From [Clostridium] symbiosum (lineage in GTDB: Bacteria; Bacillota; Clostridia; Lachnospirales; Lachnospiraceae), in contig CP143946.1 in assembly GCA_036419695.1 (NCBI GenBank), forward strand, positions 662,501 through 726,500: 64,000 nt of DNA, read 5' to 3'. Numbering within the stretch: the first letter of the stretch is position 1; each line of letters opens with the position of its first letter. Made by a program: the position numbers and the translations under genes. Below the pieces are notes generated by a model, which worked only from the letters and a program-made list of their open reading frames with translations, did no database searches and had not been told where the DNA came from. Shown here in pieces: positions 7,916 to 16,759 of the stretch.

Positions 7916-9352
7916 ATGAAAACAGATGTTGTAATCATTGGCGCAGGAGCGGTAGGCTGCGCGATTGCGAGGGAGCTGTCCAGATATAAACTGGATGTGA
8001 CTGTAGTTGATAAAAATGAGGACATTGGAGGAGACGCCTCCAAATCCAACAGCGCCATCATCCATACCGGCTACGACGCATCACCGGGAACGCTGGAATC
8101 CCAGCTCGTGGTGGCGGCCAATCCAATGTATGATAAGCTCGCTGAGGAACTGGATGTTCCCTTTAAACGGATTGGCGCTATACTGCCGGCCATTACACAG
8201 GAGCAGTTCGAAAAGCTGCCGGAGATTAAGCATAAGGCATTTTTAAACCGCGTTTACGATGTGGAATATAAAACGGGAGAGGAACTTCTCAAAATGGAGC
8301 CAAACCTGAACCCGGAGGTGAAAGGCGGACTGTATATTCCAAGGGAGAGCATCATCGATCCCTTTATCCTGGTGCAGGCGCTGGCAGAGAACGCCAATGA
8401 AAACGGGGTGAACTTTCTTCTGAACACAAAGGTGACGGATATCCGGACAGAAAACGGGGCCGTAAAAGAAGTAGTTACCACAGGGGGAACCATCACGGCC
8501 GATTATGTAATTAATGCTGCCGCCCTCTACTGCGATGAGATTGCCGCAATGGTTGGCAAGGCGGATTACAAGGTGGTGGCCAGGAGAGGGCAGTTCTACA
8601 TTCTGGATAAAAATACGGACTGCCAGGTAAAGCAGATTGTGCTCCCGATTCCGACAAAGGTAACCAAGGGAAAACTGATGTGCCCGACTATTCACGGAAA
8701 TATGCTGGTGGGGCCGACGGCGGAGGATTTAGACAACAAGACTGATAAATCCGTGACCTCAGACGGCCTCGTCAGCATTCTCGAAGACGTAAAGCGGCTG
8801 ATTCCGGGTGTCAATATCCGTGACAGCATTACACAGTACAGCGGCCTGCGTCCAAACAGGAACCCGGAGGGGCTGCATGTGGACGTATACGATGATTTGA
8901 AAGGTTACATCAACCTGTCGGGCGTCCGTTCCACCGGGCTGACACTCTCAGTTGCCATGGGAGTTTACGTGGCCGATTTGATGCGTGAAACGGGAGCCGT
9001 CATGGAGCCGAAGGAACACTTTACAGAGAGAAGGAAAGGCGTTCTCCGTTTCCACGAACTGGACAGGGAAGAACAGGACGAGGCGGTGAAGATGAACCCG
9101 CTTTACGGGAAGATTGTGTGCCGCTGTGAGACCGTCACAGAGGGAGAAATTCTGGACTGTATCCGCAGACCGTTGGGAGCCAGAAGCATGGATGCGGTAA
9201 AACGCCGCGTCAGGGCAGGAATGGGACGGTGCCAGGGAGGATTCTGCGGCCCGAAGGTCATTGAAATCCTGGCCCGCGAACTGGGTATCACGGTGGAAGA
9301 AGTGAACAAGAACAATGAAGGCTCTTACATGGTTGCCGGTAAGACGAGATAG
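7916..9352 (+). CDS. GlpA-like FAD-dependent dehydrogenase with BFD-type [2Fe-2S] domain
   Basis: 478 residues. Begins with an FAD-binding Rossmann motif (VVIIGAGAVGCAIAREL), continues as a DAO-type oxidoreductase, and ends in a BFD-like [2Fe-2S] domain with cysteines in VCRCE (residue ~401) and RCQGGFC (~440). This matches the catalytic A subunit of anaerobic glycerol-3-phosphate dehydrogenase and related proteins. In this operon it most likely oxidises the product of the upstream kinase to a keto-phosphate such as dihydroxyacetone phosphate. GAGAGGAGAG precedes the ATG; the next gene starts 10 bases after the stop. Confidence 0.9.
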   Translation: MKTDVVIIGAGAVGCAIARELSRYKLDVTVVDKNEDIGGDASKSNSAIIHTGYDASPGTLESQLVVAANPMYDKLAEELDVPFKRIGAILPAITQEQFEKLPEIKHKAFLNRVYDVEYKTGEELLKMEPNLNPEVKGGLYIPRESIIDPFILVQALAENANENGVNFLLNTKVTDIRTENGAVKEVVTTGGTITADYVINAAALYCDEIAAMVGKADYKVVARRGQFYILDKNTDCQVKQIVLPIPTKVTKGKLMCPTIHGNMLVGPTAEDLDNKTDKSVTSDGLVSILEDVKRLIPGVNIRDSITQYSGLRPNRNPEGLHVDVYDDLKGYINLSGVRSTGLTLSVAMGVYVADLMRETGAVMEPKEHFTERRKGVLRFHELDREEQDEAVKMNPLYGKIVCRCETVTEGEILDCIRRPLGARSMDAVKRRVRAGMGRCQGGFCGPKVIEILARELGITVEEVNKNNEGSYMVAGKTR

Positions 9353-9361
9353 GAGGACGAG

Positions 9362-10627
9362 ATGTACGAAATTGCTTGTGACGTGGTGATTATTGGCGGC
9401 GGCCCAGCCGGCCTGTCCGCAGCGGTGGCTGCCAAGAAAGAGGGAGCAGGAAAGGTATTGATTATAGAGAGAGATGAAAAGCTTGGAGGCATTTTGCAGC
9501 AGTGCATCCATCCGGGATTTGGCCTGACTTATTTCAATCAGGAATTAACGGGACCGGAGTATGCGGGACGTTTTAAGGAGGAGGCCTTGGAGCTGGGGAC
9601 AGAGGCGTTGTTAAACTCCATGGTCCTGGAGGTGCTCCCCGAAGAAAATGCGGTAATCTGCGTTAACTCCGAATACGGCATGACGAGGGTGACGTCTAAG
9701 AGCATTGTGCTCGCCATGGGCTGCCGTGAGAGAACAAGAGCAGGTATTATGATTCCGGGAACCAGGCCTGCGGGAGTTTACACGGCCGGCGCCGCTCAGC
9801 GCCTGATTAACCGCCAGAACGCGGTGGTGGGAAAAAACATCGTAATTTTGGGTTCCGGTGATATAGGAATGATTATGGCGAGAAGGATGACGCTGGAGGG
9901 AGCAAAGGTTCTGGCAGTGGTGGAACTGCAGGACTATCTGGCCGGACTGACAAGAAATAAGGTGCAGTGTCTCGACGACTTTGGGATACCGCTCAAACTG
10001 TCCCATACCGTGACCCGGATTGCAGGCAATGAGAGAGTGGAAGGCGTTTTCGTAGCCGCAGTGGATGAGAATAAAAAACCTCTCCGGGAGACGGAAGAGT
10101 ACATAGCCTGTGACACATTGCTCCTGTCCGTAGGGCTGATTCCGGAGAATGAGCTGAGCAGAAAGGCACAAATCGCTATTTCCCCGGTCACGAACGGACC
10201 GGTGGTTAATCAGTATATGCAAACATCGGAGGAAAACCTGTTTGCCTGCGGAAACGTGGTCCATGTAAATGATTTGGTGGACAATGTGACCGTGGAGAGC
10301 ATGAACGCGGGAAAATATGCGGCCCGCTATGCAAAAGGGGAACTGCCGGAAGCAGTAAAAGAAGTCATAGCCGTTCCGGGAGCAAATGTGCGTTATCTCT
10401 GCCCGCATAAGGTGAGGGTGGCTGAGGAGGACGAGACAGTCCGTCTCTTTTTCCGGGTGACGGCTCCGGATCAAAATGTGACGCTTATTACAAAATCAGG
10501 CGACAATGTTCTGTCCCGTAAAAAGGAAATGCGCGTTAATCCCGGTGAGATGTGCCATGTGGATATAAAAACATCGGAGATAACAGGGGATGATGTCACG
10601 GTAGAAGTAGTGGGACAGGAGGCGTAA
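9362..10627 (+). CDS. FAD/NAD(P)-dependent oxidoreductase, partner of the GlpA-like enzyme
   Basis: 421 residues of the pyridine-nucleotide-disulphide oxidoreductase fold: an N-terminal FAD motif (VVIIGGGPAGLSAAVAA), an internal NAD-binding motif (IVILGSGDIGMIMARRM near residue 160) and a C-terminal FAD signature (NLFACGNVVHVNDLVD). No redox CxxC is present. In clostridia such proteins accompany GlpA-like and DUF1667 proteins, probably passing electrons to or from NAD(P). AGGAGG sits 5 bases before the ATG. No GlpC-like membrane subunit follows. Confidence 0.88.
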   Translation: MYEIACDVVIIGGGPAGLSAAVAAKKEGAGKVLIIERDEKLGGILQQCIHPGFGLTYFNQELTGPEYAGRFKEEALELGTEALLNSMVLEVLPEENAVICVNSEYGMTRVTSKSIVLAMGCRERTRAGIMIPGTRPAGVYTAGAAQRLINRQNAVVGKNIVILGSGDIGMIMARRMTLEGAKVLAVVELQDYLAGLTRNKVQCLDDFGIPLKLSHTVTRIAGNERVEGVFVAAVDENKKPLRETEEYIACDTLLLSVGLIPENELSRKAQIAISPVTNGPVVNQYMQTSEENLFACGNVVHVNDLVDNVTVESMNAGKYAARYAKGELPEAVKEVIAVPGANVRYLCPHKVRVAEEDETVRLFFRVTAPDQNVTLITKSGDNVLSRKKEMRVNPGEMCHVDIKTSEITGDDVTVEVVGQEA

Positions 10628-10631
10628 AACG

Positions 10632-10988
10632 ATGAAAAAAGAGATTATCTGTACAATCTGCCCGCTGGGCTGCCATATCACGGTGACCGGCGAAGGCGAC
10701 AGGATTGAATCAATAGAAGGATATACCTGCAAAAGGGGCGAAGAATACGGAAAGCAGGAGTTTGCCCATCCGGTAAGAATACTGACCAGCACGGTAAAGC
10801 TTACGGGCGGGGAGCAGCCCCTCCTCCCGGTGCGCTCCGAGAAACCGGTTCCCAGGGAACTGCTGGTTTCCTGCATGGGTGTCCTTAAGGAGACATCGGT
10901 GAGCGTTCCGGTTAAACGTTATGACGTGATTGTGGAAAATATCTGCGGAAGCGGAGTCAATATCGTAGCGTCTGACACCGTAGAATGA
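10632..10988 (+). CDS. DUF1667 protein, small cysteine-containing redox partner
   Basis: 118 residues with an N-terminal cysteine motif (ICTICPLGCH), a further CKRGEEYG motif near residue 35 and a C-terminal half beginning VRILTSTVKL, as in DUF1667. The cysteines suggest a metal or iron-sulphur centre, though the cofactor cannot be read from sequence. Its ribosome site GGAGGCG overlaps the stop of the upstream FAD enzyme, so translation is coupled. This trio recurs beside glycerol-3-phosphate dehydrogenase genes in Firmicutes. Confidence 0.85.
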   Translation: MKKEIICTICPLGCHITVTGEGDRIESIEGYTCKRGEEYGKQEFAHPVRILTSTVKLTGGEQPLLPVRSEKPVPRELLVSCMGVLKETSVSVPVKRYDVIVENICGSGVNIVASDTVE

Positions 10989-11027
10989 TAATATATGAGT
11001 CACAGTATCCATATCAAATAGCAGAAA

Positions 11028-11056
11028 AAGGCAGCAGGGAGATTCCCGGCTGCCTT
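11028..11056 (+). terminator. Hairpin after the glp-type operon
   Basis: AAGGCAGC and GCTGCCTT enclose an inner GGGA/TCCC pairing. There is no T run, so termination would be weak. It is the only stable structure in the 210-base spacer before the AraC gene. Confidence 0.4.
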
Positions 11057-11128
11057 GGCGTGCAGTTGTATAAGAGGACAAGACGAGGGAGGCACTGTTT
11101 TCCTTTTTGTGAGAATCCATGTTGAAAT

Positions 11129-11157
11129 ATGACAAAATTTCCGATTTTTCCTATTGT
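11129..11157 (+). promoter_or_regulatory. Candidate promoter of the AraC gene
   Basis: ATGACA (11129-11134) and TATTGT (11152-11157) with a 17-base spacer, about 40 bases before the chosen start. Both boxes depart slightly from consensus. Confidence 0.35.
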
Positions 11158-11199
11158 AACATAAAATGAATTGTTAAAATCATGAAAAAGGGGGCTGTA

Positions 11200-12048
11200 A
11201 TGAAAATGACAGAAGCGATGGGCGAAAAAACAAATTTTTTCTCTCAGCAGCCATTTTGGGAGGTGACGAAACAGAGAGAAAATTCACTGCTGAGAACGGA
11301 GGATTTTGAACTCAGGGTACTGCGCTACAATGTGAACCAGGGGTGTACCGGATTAAACTGCATACCGGGCGTAGGTCAGTTGGGGCTGACATTCTCGGTT
11401 CAGGAAAAAGAAGCTTCGGCCTATGTGTTCGGGGTACTGCCGGAGAAGAAGGAAATACCGATGTACGGAATTGAAAAGGCGCTGATGGTACAGTTCGCTC
11501 CGGGCAGCTTTACATGCGCCACCGGAATCCCGGCCGATGAGGTGCCGCCTGAAGGGCTGAAACTGGGGGAGGTGTTCCCGTGGGCTATGCCGATGGTGGA
11601 GAATATCAATGCGGTGGACAGTGAGAAAGAGCATTTTATGCTGCTGGGCCAGTTTTTGGCCCAGTGTCAGGAGAAGAAGGGGGAAAGAAGGGAAAACGAG
11701 GAAAAGATGGCGGCATCCATCGCACACTATATGATGCAGAGAAGCCGTTCCGTACGGATGAAGGAGCTGGAGGAATGCTATGGCTACACGGCCAGAACGC
11801 TTCAGAAACTGGTTCTCAAAAATGTGGGGATCACGCCGAAGCAGCTGAACCTTCAGATATGCCTGCAAAGCGCCATCCGGCAGATGTCACAGAGCAAAGG
11901 AGGCTCGTTGACGGAGATGTCCCACCAGATGGATTTTTATGATCAGTCCCATTTTAACAGAATTTTCCGCAAAATGACGGGTTTATGTCCGGGAGAGTAT
12001 TTGAAATGGCTGCAGAACAGGAAGGTTACGGGGAAGATAACATGTTAG
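11200..12048 (+). CDS. AraC family transcriptional regulator
   Basis: About 282 residues. The N-terminal domain is not a recognisable cupin. The C-terminal ~100 residues form the double helix-turn-helix of AraC proteins (MKELEECYGYTARTLQKLV, then MDFYDQSHFNRIFRKMTG and CPGEYLKW). I prefer ATG 11200, since AAAGGGGG (11186-11194) is well placed for it and would fall inside the coding region of the alternative start at 11182. It lies directly before the SSS symporter and gamma-glutamyltransferase genes, which it probably controls. Confidence 0.87.
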   Translation: MKMTEAMGEKTNFFSQQPFWEVTKQRENSLLRTEDFELRVLRYNVNQGCTGLNCIPGVGQLGLTFSVQEKEASAYVFGVLPEKKEIPMYGIEKALMVQFAPGSFTCATGIPADEVPPEGLKLGEVFPWAMPMVENINAVDSEKEHFMLLGQFLAQCQEKKGERRENEEKMAASIAHYMMQRSRSVRMKELEECYGYTARTLQKLVLKNVGITPKQLNLQICLQSAIRQMSQSKGGSLTEMSHQMDFYDQSHFNRIFRKMTGLCPGEYLKWLQNRKVTGKITC

Positions 12049-12099
12049 GGTGTATCTTTTTGATACACCGGTATGAAGGAGAGAAGAGGAGGTCGTTAT

Positions 12100-13488
12100 A
12101 TGTTAGTAGCAACATGGATTATCACATTTACATTAATTATCGGAGTAGGAATCTATGCGGGAACTAAAATCACCAGCGCCAACCAGTGGTCCGGCGGCGA
12201 TAAGACGATGGGGGCGTTCGCTATCGGAGCCGTTCTCGGAGCCTGGCAGATAGGCGGCATGAGCATCGTGGGCGCGGCACAGAACGGTTACACGATGGGT
12301 ATTGCCGGATGCTGGTATTCCATAGCGGGAGGCCTGTATTTTCTGCTGGTGGGACTATTGTCCAAGGTGCTCCGCCAGAATATGGTCAGCGAGGCCCTTC
12401 CCGATTTCCTGGCCAGGAGATATTCGACTCCGTTAGCCAGACTCCAGTCCTATATCTGGGTGGTATTTGGATGCATCTACATTCCGATTCAGCTTAAAAC
12501 TATTGCTTCCATTATCCAGATTGTTATTCCCGGATTCAACTCTGCGGCAGCTATGGTCTGCGGCGTTACAATTGCGGCCGTGTATACAGGATTCGCCGGC
12601 ATGAAGGGTTCATCCGCCATCGGCCGTATCGTCTGCATCTCCACTTACGTGCTGCTGATTATATTCGTGGTTAAAAATCTGGCCGGATTTGGTGGATACT
12701 CAGGTCTGATTGCCCAGCTTCCAAAAGATTATGATAAACTGATTGTTCCCGCCATGCCGAAACAGCAGATATTTGCCTGGGCGGTCGGAGGCGCCCTGAG
12801 CTCGGCGGTTATGCAGTCGGTGCTTCAGCCGGTTCTGGCGGCAAAGGATGCAAAAGCAGGACGGAACGGATGTATTATCGGTTACATTTTCGCGGCTCCT
12901 ATCTGTATTTTAACAGCCATGATCGGTATGATGGGCCGTGCCGCCAATGACGGCCTGGGTGACGGTGCCACAGCATTTGCCTGGACAATTAAAGAATTCA
13001 GCTCTCCGCTCTATGCAGGAGTCATTTTCGCAGTCTGCACCATGATTATTGCCGCAACAATGGCAACCATGATGATGGCGACCGGAACTATCCTCACAAA
13101 TATTTATAAGAACCAGATTAACACAAAGGCATCCGACAAACAGATCCTGAATGTATCCCGCTGGGGAACCATCATTCTGGCATTCTTTACACTGATTCCG
13201 GGTTTCCTGATTCCGTCCGCACAGCTGACTGACCTGTTCCTGACCCTGACCTACAGCGTTACGGCTCCGTTCAGCTTCTGCGTGATCATCGGCATCCTCT
13301 GGAAAAAGGTGAATTCCAAAGCAGCCACGGCCAGCGCGGCGGTTGGAATTATCGTAGCCATAGCCTGGGTGATTCTGGGACTGAATGCAAAGCTTAATAT
13401 CGTATATCCGGTTATTATCGCCAGCTACACCGTGGGAATTATTGTAACGCTTCTGACCTCCAAAGAGGATGCGGTGAAAACACAGTAA
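12100..13488 (+). CDS. Sodium:solute symporter (SSS family)
   Basis: About 462 residues with 12-13 hydrophobic segments and the SSS signature region (GVGIYAGTKI, then GAVLGAWQIGGMSIVGAAQNGY). Imports a small solute with sodium. The start at ATG 12100 has AGGAGG (12087-12092) 7 bases before it; the earlier ATG at 12073 would contain that ribosome site. The gamma-glutamyltransferase starts 38 bases downstream, suggesting that the imported compound is a gamma-glutamyl conjugate, an amino acid or a similar amide. Confidence 0.9.
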   Translation: MLVATWIITFTLIIGVGIYAGTKITSANQWSGGDKTMGAFAIGAVLGAWQIGGMSIVGAAQNGYTMGIAGCWYSIAGGLYFLLVGLLSKVLRQNMVSEALPDFLARRYSTPLARLQSYIWVVFGCIYIPIQLKTIASIIQIVIPGFNSAAAMVCGVTIAAVYTGFAGMKGSSAIGRIVCISTYVLLIIFVVKNLAGFGGYSGLIAQLPKDYDKLIVPAMPKQQIFAWAVGGALSSAVMQSVLQPVLAAKDAKAGRNGCIIGYIFAAPICILTAMIGMMGRAANDGLGDGATAFAWTIKEFSSPLYAGVIFAVCTMIIAATMATMMMATGTILTNIYKNQINTKASDKQILNVSRWGTIILAFFTLIPGFLIPSAQLTDLFLTLTYSVTAPFSFCVIIGILWKKVNSKAATASAAVGIIVAIAWVILGLNAKLNIVYPVIIASYTVGIIVTLLTSKEDAVKTQ

Positions 13489-13526
13489 AAAGGCAGTTCA
13501 GTTAAAAAAGAAAGGAGAAATGAATT

Positions 13527-15254
13527 ATGCCAAACAGACCATATCTTGGAAGGGAAGTATCTGAAATAGCAATGTATAAGCCGCATGTATCCGGTACGGA
13601 GGGGGCAGTGAGCTGCAATAACCCCTATGCCGCGTCAGCGGGGCTTGAAATGATGAAAAAGGGAGGAAACGCCATCGACGCAGCCGTTGCGGTGTCCCTG
13701 GTCCTGGGAGTTGTGGAGCCGTACCATTGCGGTATCGGCGGAGGCTGTTTCCATATCGTATATCACAAAGAATCGGATGAATTTTTTGCCGTGGATGCCA
13801 GAGGCGTGGCTCCGATTCACGCATGGCAGGACATGTTCCTGGATGAAAACGGCGAGGTGGATTTAAACCTGACCGAATTTTCCGGCAGGGCCGTGGCCGT
13901 ACCGGCTTTCTACCGAGCCATGGACAATGTGCTTAAGAAATACGGGACCATGACATGGAAAGACGTCTCCAGACCGGCCATCCGTCTGTGCCGTGAAGGT
14001 TTTAAGTGTGGCTTTGCCTATGCAAGGATCTCCAATACGCCGGAGGCCGAGCATAACAAGGCGGAATATGAAGGTTTTGCCGAGCTTTACCTGAACGGAG
14101 GAAAGCCGAGGGAGTTTGGCGAGATTATCACAAACCCCGATCTGGCCGATACGATGGAAGGCGTGGCGGAGCATGGTGTGGACTGGTTCTACAACGGCCC
14201 GGTTGCCGATGATATGGTGGCGCATGTACAGAAACACAAAGGCGTCCTTGTAAAAGAGGATCTGGAAAAATGTGCGCCGATCGAGAGGAAGCCGGTAAGA
14301 GGCACATACAGAGGCTATGACGTGGTATCCATGGCGCCGCCGTCCTCTGGCGGAAGCCACATCATACAGATGTTAAATATTCTGGAACATTTTGATTTAA
14401 AGGGAATGGGATTCCATTCAGCGGACAGCACCCATGTGCTGGCCGAGACGATGAAACTGATGTTTGCAGACCGCTCTGTGGCCATGGGTGACCCGGATTT
14501 TGTGGAAGTACAGGTTGAAAAGATTATTTCCAAGGAATACGCGGAGGAACTGGCAGCTAAAATTGATATGAATGAGGCGAAGGAATTTGCCCCGACGGAT
14601 GGAATTGAAGCAAAAGAGTACAGAGGCTGTACCTCCCATTTCTCGGTCATGGATAAAGAGGGTAACGTATTTGTGCAGACCCAGACAATCCGTAACTGGT
14701 GGGGCTGCGGCGTCGTAATCCCGGGCAGGGGATTTATCATGAACAACACCATGGCCGACTTCAGCCCGAAGGCCGGAGTCAGGACGACACAGGGGCTTGC
14801 CTACGGCATGGCCAATGCGGTGCGTCCCGGAAAGACTCCGCTTTCCAGTATGTCTCCTACTATTGTCCTGAAAGATCAGGAGCCGGTTCTGGCCGTTGGC
14901 AGCGCCGGAGGCCCAAGAATTATTACCAGCACACTTCAGTTGATTATCAATACGCTGGATTACGGCATGATGATGGATTCTGCGGTAAAAACGCCCCATA
15001 TGTGCTGCCTGACAAAGGATCAGGGCCTGGAACTGGAGGAAGGATTCTCTCCTGACACGGTGAAACTCCTGGAGGAAAAGGGCCACAAAGTAATTGGAAC
15101 GTCGGATTTCGGGGTGCTTCTCGTTATGCCGAACGGCATTATGAAGAAGGACGGACAGCTCTTCCCGGGCGGAACGAGCCGGGTAGACGGCGGGGGCGGA
15201 GTGCTCACGAAAGACGGAACCGTGGCCATCGACGGATTGTGTTTTGAACCGTAA
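13527..15254 (+). CDS. Gamma-glutamyltransferase family protein (Ntn-hydrolase), probably cytoplasmic
   Basis: 575 residues matching the GGT / cephalosporin-acylase family. These proteins cleave themselves to expose an N-terminal threonine; Thr369 in GCTSHFSVMD is the expected new N-terminus, giving subunits of about 368 and 207 residues. Other family motifs: GGNAIDAAVAVSLVLGVVEP, GIGGGCFHIVY, MSPTIVL, GSAGGPRIIT. There is no signal peptide, unlike the periplasmic or secreted enzymes, so it may act on substrate imported by the symporter upstream. AAAGGAG precedes the ATG. Substrate could be a gamma-glutamyl peptide or another acyl amide. Confidence 0.88.
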   Translation: MPNRPYLGREVSEIAMYKPHVSGTEGAVSCNNPYAASAGLEMMKKGGNAIDAAVAVSLVLGVVEPYHCGIGGGCFHIVYHKESDEFFAVDARGVAPIHAWQDMFLDENGEVDLNLTEFSGRAVAVPAFYRAMDNVLKKYGTMTWKDVSRPAIRLCREGFKCGFAYARISNTPEAEHNKAEYEGFAELYLNGGKPREFGEIITNPDLADTMEGVAEHGVDWFYNGPVADDMVAHVQKHKGVLVKEDLEKCAPIERKPVRGTYRGYDVVSMAPPSSGGSHIIQMLNILEHFDLKGMGFHSADSTHVLAETMKLMFADRSVAMGDPDFVEVQVEKIISKEYAEELAAKIDMNEAKEFAPTDGIEAKEYRGCTSHFSVMDKEGNVFVQTQTIRNWWGCGVVIPGRGFIMNNTMADFSPKAGVRTTQGLAYGMANAVRPGKTPLSSMSPTIVLKDQEPVLAVGSAGGPRIITSTLQLIINTLDYGMMMDSAVKTPHMCCLTKDQGLELEEGFSPDTVKLLEEKGHKVIGTSDFGVLLVMPNGIMKKDGQLFPGGTSRVDGGGGVLTKDGTVAIDGLCFEP

Positions 15255-15281
15255 CAGAAAATGCAAAAAAAGAATGGAAAA

Positions 15282-15318
15282 AAGAATAGAAATAAAGAAT
15301 AGAAATAAAGAATAGAAA
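15282..15318 (+). repeat. Short AT-rich direct repeat
   Basis: AAAGAATAGAAAT-type units repeat nearly three times in tandem just after the gamma-glutamyltransferase stop. Probably slippage in a low-complexity spacer. Confidence 0.5.
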
Positions 15319-15380
15319 GAATGGCAGTCAAAAAACTGTAACATCATTTAAACAAAAACCTTATTGCAGCTATAACCTTA

Positions 15381-15406
15381 AAAGCCCCGTAACCCGGGGC
15401 TTTTTC
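15381..15406 (+). terminator. Intrinsic terminator after the gamma-glutamyltransferase gene
   Basis: AAAGCCCCG and CCGGGGCTT pair around a short loop, followed by five T. It closes the AraC-SSS-GGT unit. Confidence 0.88.
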
Positions 15407-15496
15407 TTTGCGAAAAACGTTAAAATATGCGGTTGACTTTGCTTCTGCTATATGAGGGATAATAAATACCAGAGAAAAAAGAAAGGGGTATTTATT

Positions 15497-16726
15497 ATGA
15501 GACGCAGCATGAAAACGAAAGTATTGGCAGGGGTATTAGGGGCAGTCATGACCGCTTCACTTTTGGCCGGATGCGGAACGCAGAACCAGGGCGGGCAGCA
15601 GGCGCAGACTGAAGCGGCCACAAACGCAGCAGAAACAAAAGCAGAGGAAACAAAAGCTGAGGACGGCAAAACGGACGCCGGAGATACGGCCTCCCAGGTG
15701 AAAACAGAGAAAAACACGGCGTCAGCGGAGGCGAAGGAGGGGGAAGTGCTTCTGCCGAACCGGAAACTGAACGTATCCGTCATCCAGATGCCGATGCTTG
15801 ACACGGCGGAGAGCCTGCAGTATTTAAGCGACACGGTTGACGGCCTGATGTACGGAACCCTCCGTCCCGAACTTGTCGTGGGAGTGGAGGACGGTCTTGG
15901 TTTCGCTCCGCAGAGGATTGACAGTGATTTTATCGATTATCTGGGTGCAATCGCCAAAAAGTACGGTATTTACTTTGTACCAGGAACGTTCCGTGAGATT
16001 TCGGATGATCTTCCGGAAGGGGAAACGTATAACACCTGTCCGGTATTCGGGCCTGATGGAGAGTTAATTGATGTCTACAGAAAGAAAGCTCCATACTATC
16101 CGGTAGAGTCCAACACTCCAAGCAGCAGTCCTGATTACTGCACCTTCTATATACCGGAAAAAGACGTCACGGTTGGACTTCAGATCTGCTACGATCAGTT
16201 CTTCCCGGAGATTTCCCGTACGTTAGCCTTGGAAGGAGCTGAACTGATACTGACGCCGTCCTACGACCCGGCCGAATATGATTTCATCCCCGATGTCATT
16301 CCGAGGGCAAGGGCGCTGGAAAATGAGTGCTATTACATATGGACCAACGGCGTAAACGGGCCTTGCGGCAATTCCACCATTGTGGATCCGGAGGGACAGG
16401 TCATTTATAAATGTGACTCCACGGAAATGACATATACAACGACGCTTGACTTTGCAAGAGTTACCGAAAAACGTCTTTACGGACAGGATCAGCACCTGAA
16501 TTCCCTGCGCAAATTCAACCTGCAGTATCCATATGCGGGCCGTGTTGCAGAGGCGCCCGTATACGAGGGCTGGCCGGAGCTGACTCTGGACAGGACAGAG
16601 TATGATAACCGTGTTTCAGAGATCGGCATGAGTACGATACCCAGGGAACTGAGTCCGGAAATGCAGGCGGAACAGGACAAACTGATGGATGAGAAGATGA
16701 AGAGCATCCAGGGAAGCGGAAAATAA
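15497..16726 (+). CDS. Surface lipoprotein of the nitrilase (carbon-nitrogen hydrolase) superfamily
   Basis: About 409 residues. It begins with a lipoprotein signal peptide ending LLAGC (lipidated Cys26), followed by a low-complexity linker rich in Glu, Ala, Thr and Lys to about residue 80. A nitrilase-family amidase domain follows with its Glu-Lys-Cys triad: Glu in VVGVEDGLGF, Lys in DVYRKKAPYY and Cys in LQICYDQFFPE. It should hydrolyse an amide outside the membrane, which is unusual since most family members are cytosolic. Start at ATG 15497 after AAAGGGG; the earlier ATG at 15452 lacks a ribosome site. The next gene is a YjiH-type membrane protein. Confidence 0.87.
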   Translation: MRRSMKTKVLAGVLGAVMTASLLAGCGTQNQGGQQAQTEAATNAAETKAEETKAEDGKTDAGDTASQVKTEKNTASAEAKEGEVLLPNRKLNVSVIQMPMLDTAESLQYLSDTVDGLMYGTLRPELVVGVEDGLGFAPQRIDSDFIDYLGAIAKKYGIYFVPGTFREISDDLPEGETYNTCPVFGPDGELIDVYRKKAPYYPVESNTPSSSPDYCTFYIPEKDVTVGLQICYDQFFPEISRTLALEGAELILTPSYDPAEYDFIPDVIPRARALENECYYIWTNGVNGPCGNSTIVDPEGQVIYKCDSTEMTYTTTLDFARVTEKRLYGQDQHLNSLRKFNLQYPYAGRVAEAPVYEGWPELTLDRTEYDNRVSEIGMSTIPRELSPEMQAEQDKLMDEKMKSIQGSGK

Positions 16727-16759
16727 ACATACAGAATAATAGTCAAGGGGGTATCTGTC

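Noticed and set aside
11182..11199. Earlier start codons for the AraC gene (11182), the symporter (12073), the lipoprotein (15452) and rtcB (19235)
   Set aside because: In each case the best ribosome site or a terminator would fall inside the longer coding region, so the downstream start was preferred.
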